Source: Acetobacterium woodii
GTDB lineage: Bacteria > Bacillota > Clostridia > Eubacteriales > Eubacteriaceae
Direction: 5' to 3'
Length of the DNA stretch: 46,723 bases
Assembly (NCBI GenBank): GCA_016213825.1
Contig: JACQZP010000014.1
Span: forward strand, 1-46,723
Part shown: piece by piece, positions 34,325 through 43,630 of the stretch
Layout: every line of letters begins with the position of its first letter
Position numbering within the stretch: position 1 is the first letter of the stretch
Notes under the pieces: model-generated
What the model was told of the DNA's origin: nothing
What the model saw: the letters and a program-made list of their open reading frames with translations, nothing else
Database searches by the model: none
Made by a program: the position numbers and the translations under genes

Positions 34325-35170
34325 TTAAATCCTAATAACCTGAAGCCCAAATTCCTTTATGGCTTCAACAGCATACTCCGTAACAATTGATCCAGTAGGT
34401 ATTTTAACTGTTTTTGCTCCCCGAATCTTTAAAATGTCGGTGCGTGAGATAACTTTTTTATCCAATACGCAGTCGCCATTATTTCCGGACAAGCCAATAT
34501 TCGCCACTGGCTCTTTTTTGCTGGGAAGATCTGTTGTTTCAACGATTAATTCTTTAGTATCTGTGGGGGTTCCACCAACACAAGTTGCATATAAGTCTTT
34601 GCCATTGACAACTTTCATTCCAAATTCTCGAAGTGTTTCAACATTGTTATTCAACATTGCTCGATACTTTGGCGATGATTTTCCCATACCAAGGGTTGCT
34701 CTCTGGGGATCATCCGGATCACACGCATTTTTTGCTGCTACCACCGGCGTACCGGCCATAAAGCCATGATTGATCAGTGATAACAAAACCGTATCGGTGA
34801 TCCCCACAGCCAATTTAGCTGCGGTATTTACACTCATGGTTGCAATCACAAACATGTCGGCCGATAAATAAAGCTCTTTTTGGCTTTTAATGTTACCACT
34901 GTGATAAATCACATCAAGATTCAATTCTTTTTGAATAGCCGCCGGATTTAACACCATCATGCCATCATCAGAAAGAACAACTTTTAATTGCCAACCATCT
35001 TTTTGTAATTTCAACAGTGAATCCATCGACTCTTTAAAACCAATCGTAGCTCCCGTAAAGAAAACAACTGCTTTTTTAGGTTGATTTTTTATTCGCCTGA
35101 CAACCTCGTTGACAATTTTTTGAATGAGACCATCCAATAAACCGTTTTCGAGCATTTTCTCCATGTCCAA
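34325..35170 (-). CDS. BMC-associated flavoprotein (HFCD/Dfp-like family)
   Basis: The 281-residue protein has a Rossmann-like FMN-binding fold (VVFFTGATIGFKESMDSLL). Its MSVNTAAKLAVGITDTVLL segment corresponds to the PASANT motif of cysteine-decarboxylase-type flavoproteins; the usual PxMNxxMW motif is not evident. The first 28 residues (LLDGLIQKIVNEVVRRI) form an amphipathic helix like an encapsulation peptide, so it may be a lumen protein. Its reaction is unknown. The start is uncertain: TTG at 35170 has the better-spaced GGTGAT, and ATG at 35164 is two codons later. It occupies the usual pduM position together with the EutJ-like gene. Confidence 0.8.
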   Translation of the reverse strand: MDMEKMLENGLLDGLIQKIVNEVVRRIKNQPKKAVVFFTGATIGFKESMDSLLKLQKDGWQLKVVLSDDGMMVLNPAAIQKELNLDVIYHSGNIKSQKELYLSADMFVIATMSVNTAAKLAVGITDTVLLSLINHGFMAGTPVVAAKNACDPDDPQRATLGMGKSSPKYRAMLNNNVETLREFGMKVVNGKDLYATCVGGTPTDTKELIVETTDLPSKKEPVANIGLSGNNGDCVLDKKVISRTDILKIRGAKTVKIPTGSIVTEYAVEAIKEFGLQVIRI

Positions 35171-35188
35171 ATTCTATCACCACATTTC

Positions 35189-36013
35189 TTACCTTTGACA
35201 ATTAAAGGCGATCCCTAAGGGTGTTACCAATAATGGTTCTACTGGTTTAATGGTTTTGATGCCTGTTTCATCTTCAAATATTTTTTCAAAATCATCAAAG
35301 ACACACGCCCCGCCAACCACATAAATAACATCAACATCGTACCCGACGACAAATCGATTAACGATGGACGCCATCTTCTGTACAACGGGTTTGATTATTG
35401 GAAATATTTTCTTTTGCGATTCGTTCTTTTTAAGTTCCTCTGCTTCTTCAAAGCTTATGTGATGAAAACCTGCCAGTACCAGACTCATATGGGTCCCTCC
35501 GGTTGCTTCATCGGCTGTGAAAATAACTTCACCATCTTTAAGAATACTGATTCCGGTGGTTCCGCCACCAACATCTACAACGGCTCCATTTTGAATACCC
35601 AAAACAGTTGCTGCTGCAGTTGGTTCATCAACGACATTTGTAACAACAAAGTCGGCTGAGTCAACTACGTTGGAAATAATCTTTGTATTCCCTGCCAAGA
35701 TACCGGGAGGAATGGCTGTGGCCGCTTTGGCATATGACAAATCAATGCCCAGTATCCCCTCAACCTCACCTTTAAGTTTTCGTACAATTTGGCTCGCTCC
35801 GAGATAGTCGACGACAATTCCATCGCGCACCACTGACGCACCTTGAGTAGCTCCAGCAATGGGACGATTATTCTCATCTACCACTGCGATGACAATATTT
35901 GCAGTACCAAGATCCACGCCAACTTTCAGCTCACCAGTGTAAGCATTGGCCTTTTTTCCTCGAATTAATTCTGCAAATTCCAATATTGCGTCGTTACCAG
36001 ATTTCCAATCCAT
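35189..36013 (-). CDS. eutJ: EutJ-family Hsp70-like ATPase
   Basis: The 274-residue protein has the actin/Hsp70 fold signatures: phosphate-1 VGVDLGTANIVIAVVDE, a phosphate-2 GAVVDVGGGTTGISI and an adenosine-type VVGGACVFDDFE. This is the EutJ family, a presumed chaperone of ethanolamine microcompartments whose exact client is unknown. Its presence in a pdu operon suggests a chaperone role for shell or cargo assembly, separate from the PduGH reactivase. It follows pduL by 4 bp and its ATG follows AGGTG. Confidence 0.88.
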   Translation of the reverse strand: MDWKSGNDAILEFAELIRGKKANAYTGELKVGVDLGTANIVIAVVDENNRPIAGATQGASVVRDGIVVDYLGASQIVRKLKGEVEGILGIDLSYAKAATAIPPGILAGNTKIISNVVDSADFVVTNVVDEPTAAATVLGIQNGAVVDVGGGTTGISILKDGEVIFTADEATGGTHMSLVLAGFHHISFEEAEELKKNESQKKIFPIIKPVVQKMASIVNRFVVGYDVDVIYVVGGACVFDDFEKIFEDETGIKTIKPVEPLLVTPLGIAFNCQR

Positions 36014-36017
36014 TATT

Positions 36018-36671
36018 TCACCTGTTTGGGATTATTTTTAAATAATCATCGTTGTTAAGTCCGGCCGCATTTGCTTCATCTGTATCCAGATGCATTTCAT
36101 AGTCAAATTTATCCGATACACGAGCCAATACATTACAGAAAATAGTTTTTCGAACACCGCTTGTTTCAACACAAACCCAGTCTTTATCTTTAATCCCAAG
36201 TTTTTCGGCTACATCTGTTGGCATATGGATGTGTCTAAGTGCAACAATCACCCCATGACTCAATGTAACAGAACCACATGGTCCTTCCAGCGTAATTCCT
36301 GGTGTGCCTTCAAGTTTCCCTGATTCACAAACTGGGGCTTTAATGCCCAGTGTCCTGGCATCCGTCAAGGATATTTCGATTTGACTTTCCGGTCTGGCTG
36401 GTCCTAAAATGCGAACCTTGTCAAAACAACCTTTCGGTCCAACTACTTTAACCGTTTCTTTTGCCGCATATTGTCCTGGCTGTTTTAAGTCTTTGATATT
36501 TGTCAACTCATGTCCTTTTCCAAAAAGCGTTTCAATATCTTCTTGTGAAAGATGGATATGCTTATTAGAAATACCTAAAACAACCCGATTCGGGCTATCT
36601 TTTTCGCTAATTAATTTTTTAACAGTATTAATTACGATTTGCTCAATTACTTTTTTTTCGTCTTCGTTCAT
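36018..36671 (-). CDS. pduL: phosphate propanoyltransferase PduL
   Basis: The 217-residue enzyme converts propionyl-CoA and phosphate to propionyl-phosphate and CoA, recycling CoA inside the compartment. The two-zinc ligands are visible as His38 and His40 (SNKHIHLS) and His147 and His149 (LRHIHMP). The first 22 residues (KKVIEQIVINTVKKLI) are an encapsulation-type helix. No propionate kinase gene is in the window, so an acetate kinase elsewhere would make the ATP. Confidence 0.95.
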   Translation of the reverse strand: MNEDEKKVIEQIVINTVKKLISEKDSPNRVVLGISNKHIHLSQEDIETLFGKGHELTNIKDLKQPGQYAAKETVKVVGPKGCFDKVRILGPARPESQIEISLTDARTLGIKAPVCESGKLEGTPGITLEGPCGSVTLSHGVIVALRHIHMPTDVAEKLGIKDKDWVCVETSGVRKTIFCNVLARVSDKFDYEMHLDTDEANAAGLNNDDYLKIIPNR

Positions 36672-36732
36672 ACTTACACCTTTTCTTCAAAAGATCATTT
36701 CTGTCTGAATGTACTAACAGAACTTTTTTTGA

Positions 36733-37119
36733 TTACTCTTCAGTAATCTCTTCACTTATTTCTTCTGCTGGTTCTTCATTTTTTTCTTCAATGTCAACTT
36801 CAGCTTTTGGCTCAACCGGTGGCGTATAACCCACTGTTTGACTGTTATAAATTAATTTGTCAATGCCTTCACTGGGCCGGGCAATCACTTTAGTTCCCCA
36901 AACGCCCCGACCTTTAGCACAAGCAGCCGTAGCAGCTTCAACCGCGGCTTTTACAGCACCGACATCTCCAGCCACTTTAATGGTGGACATGCCATCGCCT
37001 TTACAGGCTTCATAGCCAATCAGTCTTACATTTGCTGACTTGACCGCCGCATCGGCAGCTTCAATAGCTGTGGCCAACCCGATAGCTTCAATTAGGCCGA
37101 TGGCCTCTCCTCTATTCAA
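36733..37119 (-). CDS. BMC-H shell protein with acidic C-terminal tail (PduJ/PduK-like)
   Basis: The 128-residue protein has a standard single BMC domain (EAIGLIEAIGLATAIEAADAAVKSANVRL..., [13 protein letters not shown]). A tail of about 30 residues follows, rich in Glu and Pro. Salmonella PduK also has an extension, but with cysteines for an iron-sulfur site, and none is present in this tail. The start is TTG after GAGGGG. It takes the pduJ/pduK position after pduH. Confidence 0.85.
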   Translation of the reverse strand: MNRGEAIGLIEAIGLATAIEAADAAVKSANVRLIGYEACKGDGMSTIKVAGDVGAVKAAVEAATAACAKGRGVWGTKVIARPSEGIDKLIYNSQTVGYTPPVEPKAEVDIEEKNEEPAEEISEEITEE

Positions 37120-37131
37120 ATTAACCCCTCC

Positions 37132-37506
37132 TTACGACAGTTCAGTATTATCAAGATTTTTAAATGGCATTCTTTTTACCAGGCGAGCGGCATTGCTTCC
37201 GATTGCTCGTAGCGTTGCCTCATCACTGTAAGATGGAATTCTGAAAATGGGATGATCCTCTTTTAATTTAATAAAATGAAGGACCACTTCGTTTTCGGTG
37301 ATTCCGATACCAACACCTAAATGGGATAATTCCGCTCCTCTAAAAGCAAGCTCCACCGGGTTGGATTCTTCCAGTTCCTCTACGGAAAAAGGGATACCTT
37401 CTTCTTCAATTCCATGTAATACTTCGTCAACGACCTTTTGATACGTCATATTTTTACCATGGACAACTTTAATTTCTGGTTTTGGTGCATCGAAATTCAT
37501 ATGCAT
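37132..37506 (-). CDS. pduH: diol dehydratase reactivase small subunit PduH
   Basis: The 124-residue protein (MHMNFDAPKPEIKVVHG...) matches the small reactivase subunit, which swaps with the dehydratase beta subunit when damaged cobalamin is expelled. Typical segments are GIEEEGIPF and ELSHLGVGIGI. The start at 37506, directly after the pduG stop, has GAAGGTG six bases upstream; an upstream frame would overlap pduG needlessly. Confidence 0.93.
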   Translation of the reverse strand: MHMNFDAPKPEIKVVHGKNMTYQKVVDEVLHGIEEEGIPFSVEELEESNPVELAFRGAELSHLGVGIGITENEVVLHFIKLKEDHPIFRIPSYSDEATLRAIGSNAARLVKRMPFKNLDNTELS

Positions 37507-37507
37507 A

Positions 37508-39322
37508 TTATTCACCTTCTTCGTAAGCAAGTACGAGACCGGTGGCTACTGCATTACGTGGACCCTCAACCCCTCTAATATTCGCCCGTCCTGAAACGAT
37601 ACTGTATTTTGATAAGGCATCCGTTACTAATTGGGGAATCTCAAAATCAAGTGCTGATCCGCCAACTAAGGTAACAAATTCAATATCCCGAACGTTTCCG
37701 GTGGGGCTAACCCGTTCTAATGAACGAATGGCATTTACAACAAATACTTTTGTTTTTGCTTCTCGACGTACTGCTCGAATACGTTCCAGTGAAAAGTTAC
37801 CCGGCATGGGTATCATTCCATTTGGTGTCAAAATGACAACCCGTGCAAAAGTTCTGGGATCAAGTGGTTTGTCAAAAAATTGAACGGTTCCATCTTCATG
37901 ACGAATATGGAATAAACTTTCAACCTTTGCCAATGGGTATTTTTTAATATCTTCCGCTAAACCCATGTTGTCATATCCTAGTTCCGATGCGATGAGCAGT
38001 GTAACCATGTTTCCGGCACCTGCTAAATGGATGGACTTAATTTCACCTGCCCTGTTAATAATTGCTGCATCTGTCGATCCTGCACCCATATCGATAATTG
38101 CTAAAGGCATATTGCTTCCTGGTGTCGTTAGCGCACCGCGGATAGCCATATCAGCTTCCACGCCGCCAACTTCAACTTTTACACCCAGTTCAGCTTCCAA
38201 TTCGTGAGCAATCATATTCATCTGTAATTTATCGGCTTTAACCATGGCGGCAATACCAACGGCATTTTCCATGGAAAATTCTTCTGCAACTCCACCTTTG
38301 ACAGTTTGTGGCACAAACGTATCAACCGCTAATAAATCTTGAATTTTAATTGCACTTGGTAACTGATCCGTTAAGCTCGACATTACCTGTCTCACCTTTT
38401 CAAGCATTCCACCGGCATTAGTGCCAGCTTCTCCTTTAATATCTTCTACAGGAGCTACGGAACGTATTGCTTCCATAATTTTTTCAGCGCCATCATCGAC
38501 ATTAACCTGGGCTTTTTTGTTTACTCCCTGGATAATGATCTGGCCAGCCGGGATTTTTCTTTCTTTGACATCCCCTGCCGGTGTTTTAATAACAACAGCT
38601 GAACGATTTCCAATGAGGGCTCGTGAAACAGGGACAACCTGTTTTGTCTCATCGGATGTTAAATCAAATACGGTTGCAATTCCATATGGGTTTGATAGTT
38701 GTTCAACTACCGCACCTGGTGCGGCAACCTCAATGGCTGCACGCATGTTTATTGGCACCTTTTCAATCAAAGAAACTTCATCAACAATTGGGATTTTTTT
38801 GACAAGACGGTTATTAATTAAAACGCCATCATCACGTTGGACAATGGCACCATTAATAAATATGCCGTTATTAACAGCATGGTTAATAATACGAGAGGAA
38901 TCTTCAAAATCCACATCTCTTGGGATAACAACGATTACCGAATCGCCTTTCTCACAATTATTAACTTCTCTTATGTCTACAGTCACACCCACACCGATCC
39001 CCAATCCCCCTGGTGTAGAGGGATTGTGACCGATCATGGTTGATTCCGTAATAATTGTTTCCGTAATTGTTTCCATCGCCACATCCCCAATAACGGGAGC
39101 AGCTTCATTGATCCGGATTAAATCAACATTTTCTACGGTTAAACCAGCTTTTTCTAGGGCTTGTTTGAGAGAGGCGAAAACTCCATGAATATTTTGACGT
39201 GTTCCCTTCATCCCAGTGGTATCAACAATACCACTGCACAGAAATTCAGGTTTTCCGTCGACATATCGGGCAAGAGCTGTTTCAGTGCTTGCATTTCCAA
39301 TATCTATTCCTGCAATAATCAT
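37508..39322 (-). CDS. pduG: diol dehydratase reactivase large subunit PduG
   Basis: The 604-residue ATPase begins MIIAGIDIGNASTETALA, an actin/Hsp70-type phosphate-1 loop, and has IDMGAGSTDAAII as phosphate-2 near residue 410. It uses ATP to release inactive cobalamin from PduCDE with PduH. The length is that of the family. The ATG follows GGAGG. Confidence 0.96.
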   Translation of the reverse strand: MIIAGIDIGNASTETALARYVDGKPEFLCSGIVDTTGMKGTRQNIHGVFASLKQALEKAGLTVENVDLIRINEAAPVIGDVAMETITETIITESTMIGHNPSTPGGLGIGVGVTVDIREVNNCEKGDSVIVVIPRDVDFEDSSRIINHAVNNGIFINGAIVQRDDGVLINNRLVKKIPIVDEVSLIEKVPINMRAAIEVAAPGAVVEQLSNPYGIATVFDLTSDETKQVVPVSRALIGNRSAVVIKTPAGDVKERKIPAGQIIIQGVNKKAQVNVDDGAEKIMEAIRSVAPVEDIKGEAGTNAGGMLEKVRQVMSSLTDQLPSAIKIQDLLAVDTFVPQTVKGGVAEEFSMENAVGIAAMVKADKLQMNMIAHELEAELGVKVEVGGVEADMAIRGALTTPGSNMPLAIIDMGAGSTDAAIINRAGEIKSIHLAGAGNMVTLLIASELGYDNMGLAEDIKKYPLAKVESLFHIRHEDGTVQFFDKPLDPRTFARVVILTPNGMIPMPGNFSLERIRAVRREAKTKVFVVNAIRSLERVSPTGNVRDIEFVTLVGGSALDFEIPQLVTDALSKYSIVSGRANIRGVEGPRNAVATGLVLAYEEGE

Positions 39323-39358
39323 ATGTTAGTCCTCCCAACACTTCCTATTCTGCTAATT

Positions 39359-39862
39359 CTATAAGAATTCTTTTGATCTTTTTCGGTTGTAGTATACGTC
39401 TGCTGCTTCAGCTACTAAAGAAGCTGAAATTGGAGCATTGTATTGATTTTTAAGTTCAGAAGCAATCGCCAATAATTCATCTTTAGTTGATTTGTATGGA
39501 CGAAGGGCATTGTAGATTTCTAATAAACGAGCATCTGGAACAGCAATCAGTTCAGCAGCTCTTCTTAGGTTTCTGGCAAATGCATCACGTTTTACAGATT
39601 CAGCAACCTGAGCTTGAAGTTCAAGGGTTTCTGGTCTGATACGTAAATCTTCTGGTGTTAATTGGCCAGCTAATAATTTGTCTAAGGTTAATTCTTTGTA
39701 AGCTTTTCCGGTAGCGGAGAAGATCAGTTCTGGTCTTTTATCTCCGATTGGGTAATCAGCTTTCGTAACAGATCCAGTAGCGCAGGCAGCAGGAGCTGCA
39801 GCGGTACTCATAGAACTCATTACTTGTTTAACGATTTGTTCCAACATTTGTTCTTGTGTCAT
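39359..39862 (-). CDS. pduE: propanediol dehydratase small subunit PduE
   Basis: The 167-residue subunit starts MTQEQMLEQIVKQVMSSM, an amphipathic helix, and contains YPIGDKRPELIFSATGKAYKELTLDKLL, DLRIRPETLELQA and NLRRAAELIAVPD typical of the family. The start at 39862 follows GGAGGTG; a start five codons upstream would overlap this site. It lies 15 bp after pduD. Confidence 0.94.
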   Translation of the reverse strand: MTQEQMLEQIVKQVMSSMSTAAAPAACATGSVTKADYPIGDKRPELIFSATGKAYKELTLDKLLAGQLTPEDLRIRPETLELQAQVAESVKRDAFARNLRRAAELIAVPDARLLEIYNALRPYKSTKDELLAIASELKNQYNAPISASLVAEAADVYYNRKRSKEFL

Positions 39863-39877
39863 TCTGGTCACCTCCAC

Positions 39878-40525
39878 TTATACAAACGAAACTTGTTGTT
39901 CGACGGCTTTTTTACCGGCTTCAACATGTTCAGTTTCTTTAATATGTAATAAGGCCGCTTTTGCCTGGTAAGCAGGACGAGCCATTTGGTCGTTTCTTAC
40001 TGGAACTGGTGCTGGGCTTTCGCCTTTAGCATATTTAGCAGCATTTTTCCCAATAGCTCGATATGTTTCTAAATCGATCAATGGAGCTTGAGAGAATAAC
40101 TCTAAGTTACTTAACTGTGGTAAATCTTTTTGGTGAATTAAGGACGTACCTTTTGACTGTAAGCCAATGCCGATCCCTGATCCAGAAAGTTTAGCAGCAG
40201 TATGACCGCACACAGCAACGTCAGAACTTCTGTAAATTTTGATAACTCGAGCTTTTAAGCCTTCTTCTTCGATACCAGCGATAATTTCTTTAAGAACTTT
40301 ATCGTGTGGAATGCCGGTGATTGTTACAGTTTGAGATTCTGCGAATGCAGGAGCCAAACCGATAACTACTTCATCGCTAGCTAAGCCTTGTTTTGCTTCT
40401 CCGATTGGAGTCAGTTTAACAGCGCCAGCAGCAGAAGCAGCTGGTGCAGAAGCTGAAGTAGCGCCAGTCATTTCTTTTAAAACATCTTCGATAATGCTTT
40501 TTAACATTTGTTCGTTTATAGCCAT
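39878..40525 (-). CDS. pduD: propanediol dehydratase medium subunit PduD
   Basis: The 215-residue subunit begins [19 protein letters not shown], the known type of encapsulation peptide, followed by an Ala/Pro linker and the core [53 protein letters not shown] and [14 protein letters not shown]. It binds cobalamin with PduC. The start at 40525 has AAGGGGTG upstream and avoids overlap with pduC. Confidence 0.95.
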   Translation of the reverse strand: MAINEQMLKSIIEDVLKEMTGATSASAPAASAAGAVKLTPIGEAKQGLASDEVVIGLAPAFAESQTVTITGIPHDKVLKEIIAGIEEEGLKARVIKIYRSSDVAVCGHTAAKLSGSGIGIGLQSKGTSLIHQKDLPQLSNLELFSQAPLIDLETYRAIGKNAAKYAKGESPAPVPVRNDQMARPAYQAKAALLHIKETEHVEAGKKAVEQQVSFV

Positions 40526-40541
40526 TTTTTTACACCCCTTC

Positions 40542-42209
40542 CTATATGCTTGCTGGGTCAACAGCCCATGGAATATCTTGGATTTGTGCCCATCTTTCAT
40601 CACTGATTACATAACCAGTTTTTACTCCATGATAAGTATTTGGATAGTTAACTGCTGAAATACATTCCCATGTAGAGCTTAATTTAGAAGCAGTGTGTAA
40701 GTAGTCACCAGCACATTTCTGTAACTGAATGTTAAAGATCGATTCAGCAACATCTCTCATGCCGCCTCGGTCTAAAGCTTTAATAAAGTCAACCGCTGTA
40801 GCGCCACGACCCATTAAATCTTCAACAGATTTTAAGTCAGCTACGACATCACGGTCAGGCATATCTTGAGATCCACGAGCATAAGTTGCAGCTTCAACTT
40901 CAGCATCAGTGATTTCTGTTAAGCCCAATTCTCTGAATAAGATCTGCATTGCGCGAGCACCTTTAGCACGAGCTGCAACAACTGTATCTTCATCAGCAGG
41001 TTGTAAACCGGCATCGATTTTTAAGTCACGTTGGATTACATTCCAATCATCATAATCATCTGCATCCCAGTTAGAGCCTGCAAACATATTATCATAGTTA
41101 GGTGTAGCAGAGTAACCAGAACAGATATAATCAGTTCCTGGTACCATTTGCATTAATGAACGAGCAACTCGACGTAAGTCAGAGTGAGTAAAGGTTTGGT
41201 CATTAGAAGAAGCACACTCTAAATCGAGGCATGCTGCTAATAAGTTTTCAGCCAATACTTCTCGAATACCACCTGGTACACCAGCTGGAACACCGATACA
41301 AGAAACGGAGCCATTCTGGCTTCCTTGTACGCCGGCACCCTTAGTGATGTATAAGCATCGAGCTTCAAGATAAAGCATTGATTTGCCTTCTGCATAACCC
41401 ATTTGTACTTCTGATCCAGAACCAGATGTAAAACGCATTTTCAAACCACGGGAAGCGTAGCTTGATGCTAAGAAAGCTTTAGAGTATGGAGTATCATCAC
41501 CATCCATGAAAACTGGTTCTGTACCATATACAGAAATAGTTTCAGCATAAGCGGTGTAACCTTTCATACCAAGGTCAAGTTCGGTAGCTTCTTCAACAGC
41601 ACATTGTGTTAAGATACCTGGACGACCAACATTTGCACCAACCATGATGGCAAGCGCGTTAAATGGTGCATAACGGCCGATACCTACGGTTGTTTCCATT
41701 TCATCAAATCCACGGATAGCAGCTTCTGCAGCATCAGCAGCGATTTGAACCATGTTATCTTTTACGTTGGTAACGTGACATTGGTTAGAAGGCATTAAAC
41801 GAGCTCGCATTTTACTTTGAGCCATCATCATTTCTAATACTGTCATGTGACCAAGTACTTCGGTAATTTTAGCAGGAGTGATTGATGTCGTAATATCTAC
41901 AACGATATCTCTTGGTACATTAATATCAACAAGCATATTAGCAATTTTGATCGAATCCATTGCCATATATTCTTGGGCTTTTTCTAAACGAATTGCGTAG
42001 TTAGCGATGAAAGTATCAAGCATATCAAATTCAGCTCGTTTTTTTCCATCTAATTCTACAACCACCCCATTTTCAACAACCAAACTTGGTGTTGGATCTT
42101 GAGGGCTGTTCATTGCAATTAGACCTACTTCTGGCCATTCTTTAACGAAACCATCCTTTTTGACTGGACGAGCTGCTAAAGCTTCAAATCGTTTTGACTT
42201 CATAGTCAT
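40542..42209 (-). CDS. pduC: propanediol dehydratase large subunit PduC
   Basis: The 555-residue catalytic TIM-barrel subunit removes water from 1,2-propanediol to give propanal by an adenosylcobalamin radical mechanism. It matches the family from start ([26 protein letters not shown] by segments) to end, with [26 protein letters not shown] and [13 protein letters not shown] glycerol dehydratase is closely similar; the pdu gene set favours diol. The ATG follows AAGGAGG. Confidence 0.96.
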   Translation of the reverse strand: MTMKSKRFEALAARPVKKDGFVKEWPEVGLIAMNSPQDPTPSLVVENGVVVELDGKKRAEFDMLDTFIANYAIRLEKAQEYMAMDSIKIANMLVDINVPRDIVVDITTSITPAKITEVLGHMTVLEMMMAQSKMRARLMPSNQCHVTNVKDNMVQIAADAAEAAIRGFDEMETTVGIGRYAPFNALAIMVGANVGRPGILTQCAVEEATELDLGMKGYTAYAETISVYGTEPVFMDGDDTPYSKAFLASSYASRGLKMRFTSGSGSEVQMGYAEGKSMLYLEARCLYITKGAGVQGSQNGSVSCIGVPAGVPGGIREVLAENLLAACLDLECASSNDQTFTHSDLRRVARSLMQMVPGTDYICSGYSATPNYDNMFAGSNWDADDYDDWNVIQRDLKIDAGLQPADEDTVVAARAKGARAMQILFRELGLTEITDAEVEAATYARGSQDMPDRDVVADLKSVEDLMGRGATAVDFIKALDRGGMRDVAESIFNIQLQKCAGDYLHTASKLSSTWECISAVNYPNTYHGVKTGYVISDERWAQIQDIPWAVDPASI

Positions 42210-42247
42210 TATTCCTCCTTCTTTCTTAGAAAACTAACAACAGCTAC

Positions 42248-43033
42248 TTAAATATAAGGAGTTGTTACAGGTGGGCAAGGACCGCCAAGAGCTTCTAAAG
42301 CTTGTTTACCAACTTCTCTAGCAGCGTATACGGCTTGACGAACAGCACCAGCGTCTCCAGAAATGAAGATCATTGATTCATTCGAGTATTTTGTTCCGCC
42401 ATTATCAGGTGAAGCATAACCACAAAGTTCTACGTTAGCAGCTTTTAAAGCAGCATCTGACATTAATACGCCGATACCAGCTGGAGCACCAACAATGATT
42501 GCGAAAGCTTTTCCGATAGGAGCGCCTAAAGTCATGTTACAAGCAAAGCTTGCACGTGCAGTATATTGGAATTCTAAATGACCTGAAGCATTTGCATATA
42601 CATCTCCGAAGGTTCTGTTTAAGTCGTTAAGGGCAACTTCAACAGCACGTTTAGCGTCAGATACATCTTCCGCACCAAAGATAATTAAAGAACCATGACC
42701 TGCGCCACCTTCAGTATCTCTTGCAAGTTCACAAGAAACAACTTCGCAATTAGTAGCTTTTACAGCTTCATCAGCAGCGAAAATCTGAGGACCAGCACCA
42801 GTTCTAGCGGAAAGAATACCGATAGATCTGTATTTAGGATCAATTTTCATAGCTTCATGTAAAGTTCTGTCCACGTTTGCAATAACAAAACCAATTGTGT
42901 TACCAACAGCTGTTCCTACAAATTCGGTCAATCCGCATACACCTGTTGCAGCGGCAACTGAGCCAGTTTCTTCAACTTCACTCATTTTTTTCATAACTTC
43001 TTCCATCAACTTGTTCATTAAATCATCTTTCAT
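42248..43033 (-). CDS. pduB: tandem-BMC shell protein PduB
   Basis: The 261-residue protein has two BMC domains of the trimeric type (FVGTAVGNTIGFVIANVD... and GKAFAIIVGAPAGIGVLMSD...). The first 22 residues (MNKLMEEVMKKMSEV) form an amphipathic helix similar to the PduB segment that ties shell to enzyme core. It is the second gene of the operon. Confidence 0.95.
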   Translation of the reverse strand: MKDDLMNKLMEEVMKKMSEVEETGSVAAATGVCGLTEFVGTAVGNTIGFVIANVDRTLHEAMKIDPKYRSIGILSARTGAGPQIFAADEAVKATNCEVVSCELARDTEGGAGHGSLIIFGAEDVSDAKRAVEVALNDLNRTFGDVYANASGHLEFQYTARASFACNMTLGAPIGKAFAIIVGAPAGIGVLMSDAALKAANVELCGYASPDNGGTKYSNESMIFISGDAGAVRQAVYAAREVGKQALEALGGPCPPVTTPYI

Positions 43034-43061
43034 TAATTTACACCTCCGTAATTATTAAATA

Positions 43062-43337
43062 TTATAGACTTGGTAAAATTTTCTCCACATCACCGTGTGG
43101 TCTTGGGATTACGTGTACTGAAACAACTTGTCCAACTTTGTCAGCTGCTGCAGCACCTGCATCAACTGCAGCCTTAACTGCTCCAACATCACCACGAACC
43201 ATTACAGTTACTAAACCAGAACCGATTTTTTCGTAGCCCATTAATGATACATTTGCTGATTTTACCATAGCATCTGCTGCTTCAATAGCGGCAACAAGAC
43301 CTTTGGTTTCAATCATGCCTAAAGCTTCGTTTGTCAT
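43062..43337 (-). CDS. pduA: hexameric shell protein PduA
   Basis: The 91-residue BMC-H protein reads [21 protein letters not shown] and [21 protein letters not shown], nearly as in PduA/PduJ. The [14 protein letters not shown] end is typical. It is assigned PduA by position as the first gene; PduJ is an equal match by sequence. The pore should pass propanediol. The ATG follows AAGGAGG. Confidence 0.94.
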   Translation of the reverse strand: MTNEALGMIETKGLVAAIEAADAMVKSANVSLMGYEKIGSGLVTVMVRGDVGAVKAAVDAGAAAADKVGQVVSVHVIPRPHGDVEKILPSL

Positions 43338-43560
43338 AAGCTCTATCCTCCTTAATTACAAGATTTTGTTACTGAACTACCTATATTTTAATTCAAAGGC
43401 TATGATAATTACTTGTGCTGTTCTTATAAAATTATTGTACGTTTCTCATAATCAGCTTGAAAACCTTTTAATACCGCTGTTTTTTGTACCTGTACACAAA
43501 AACATAGTGGAATATTTTGTCTAATACCTGCACTTAAAAGTCGACCCATTTTATTTAGAC
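43338..43560 (-). promoter_or_regulatory. pdu operon control region with a dyad symmetric site
   Basis: The gap of about 290 bp between pduA and the response-regulator gene holds no open frame. A dyad GTTTTTTGTACC/TGTACACAAAAAC lies at 43479-43503, about 140 bp upstream of pduA, and is a candidate site for the YesN/AraC-type regulator. AT-rich -10-like sequences occur around 43385-43435 but none has a clear -35, as expected for an activator-dependent promoter. Confidence 0.4.
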
Positions 43561-43564
43561 ACAT

Positions 43565-43599
43565 AAAAAGAACAGGTCAACTCTAAAGTTTACCTGTTC
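43565..43599 (-). terminator. intrinsic terminator of the two-component operon
   Basis: On the minus strand GAACAGGTaAACT/AGTTgACCTGTTC forms a stem followed by TTTTT, about 30 bp after the response-regulator stop codon. It insulates the regulator genes from the pdu promoter. Confidence 0.88.
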
Positions 43600-43630
43600 C
43601 ATATTTTTACCTATTTATTTGTTTTTTGTA

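Noticed and set aside
38421-39029. Plus-strand frame of 202 codons opposite pduG
   Set aside because: Shadow of pduG; the conserved PduG frame explains the openness.
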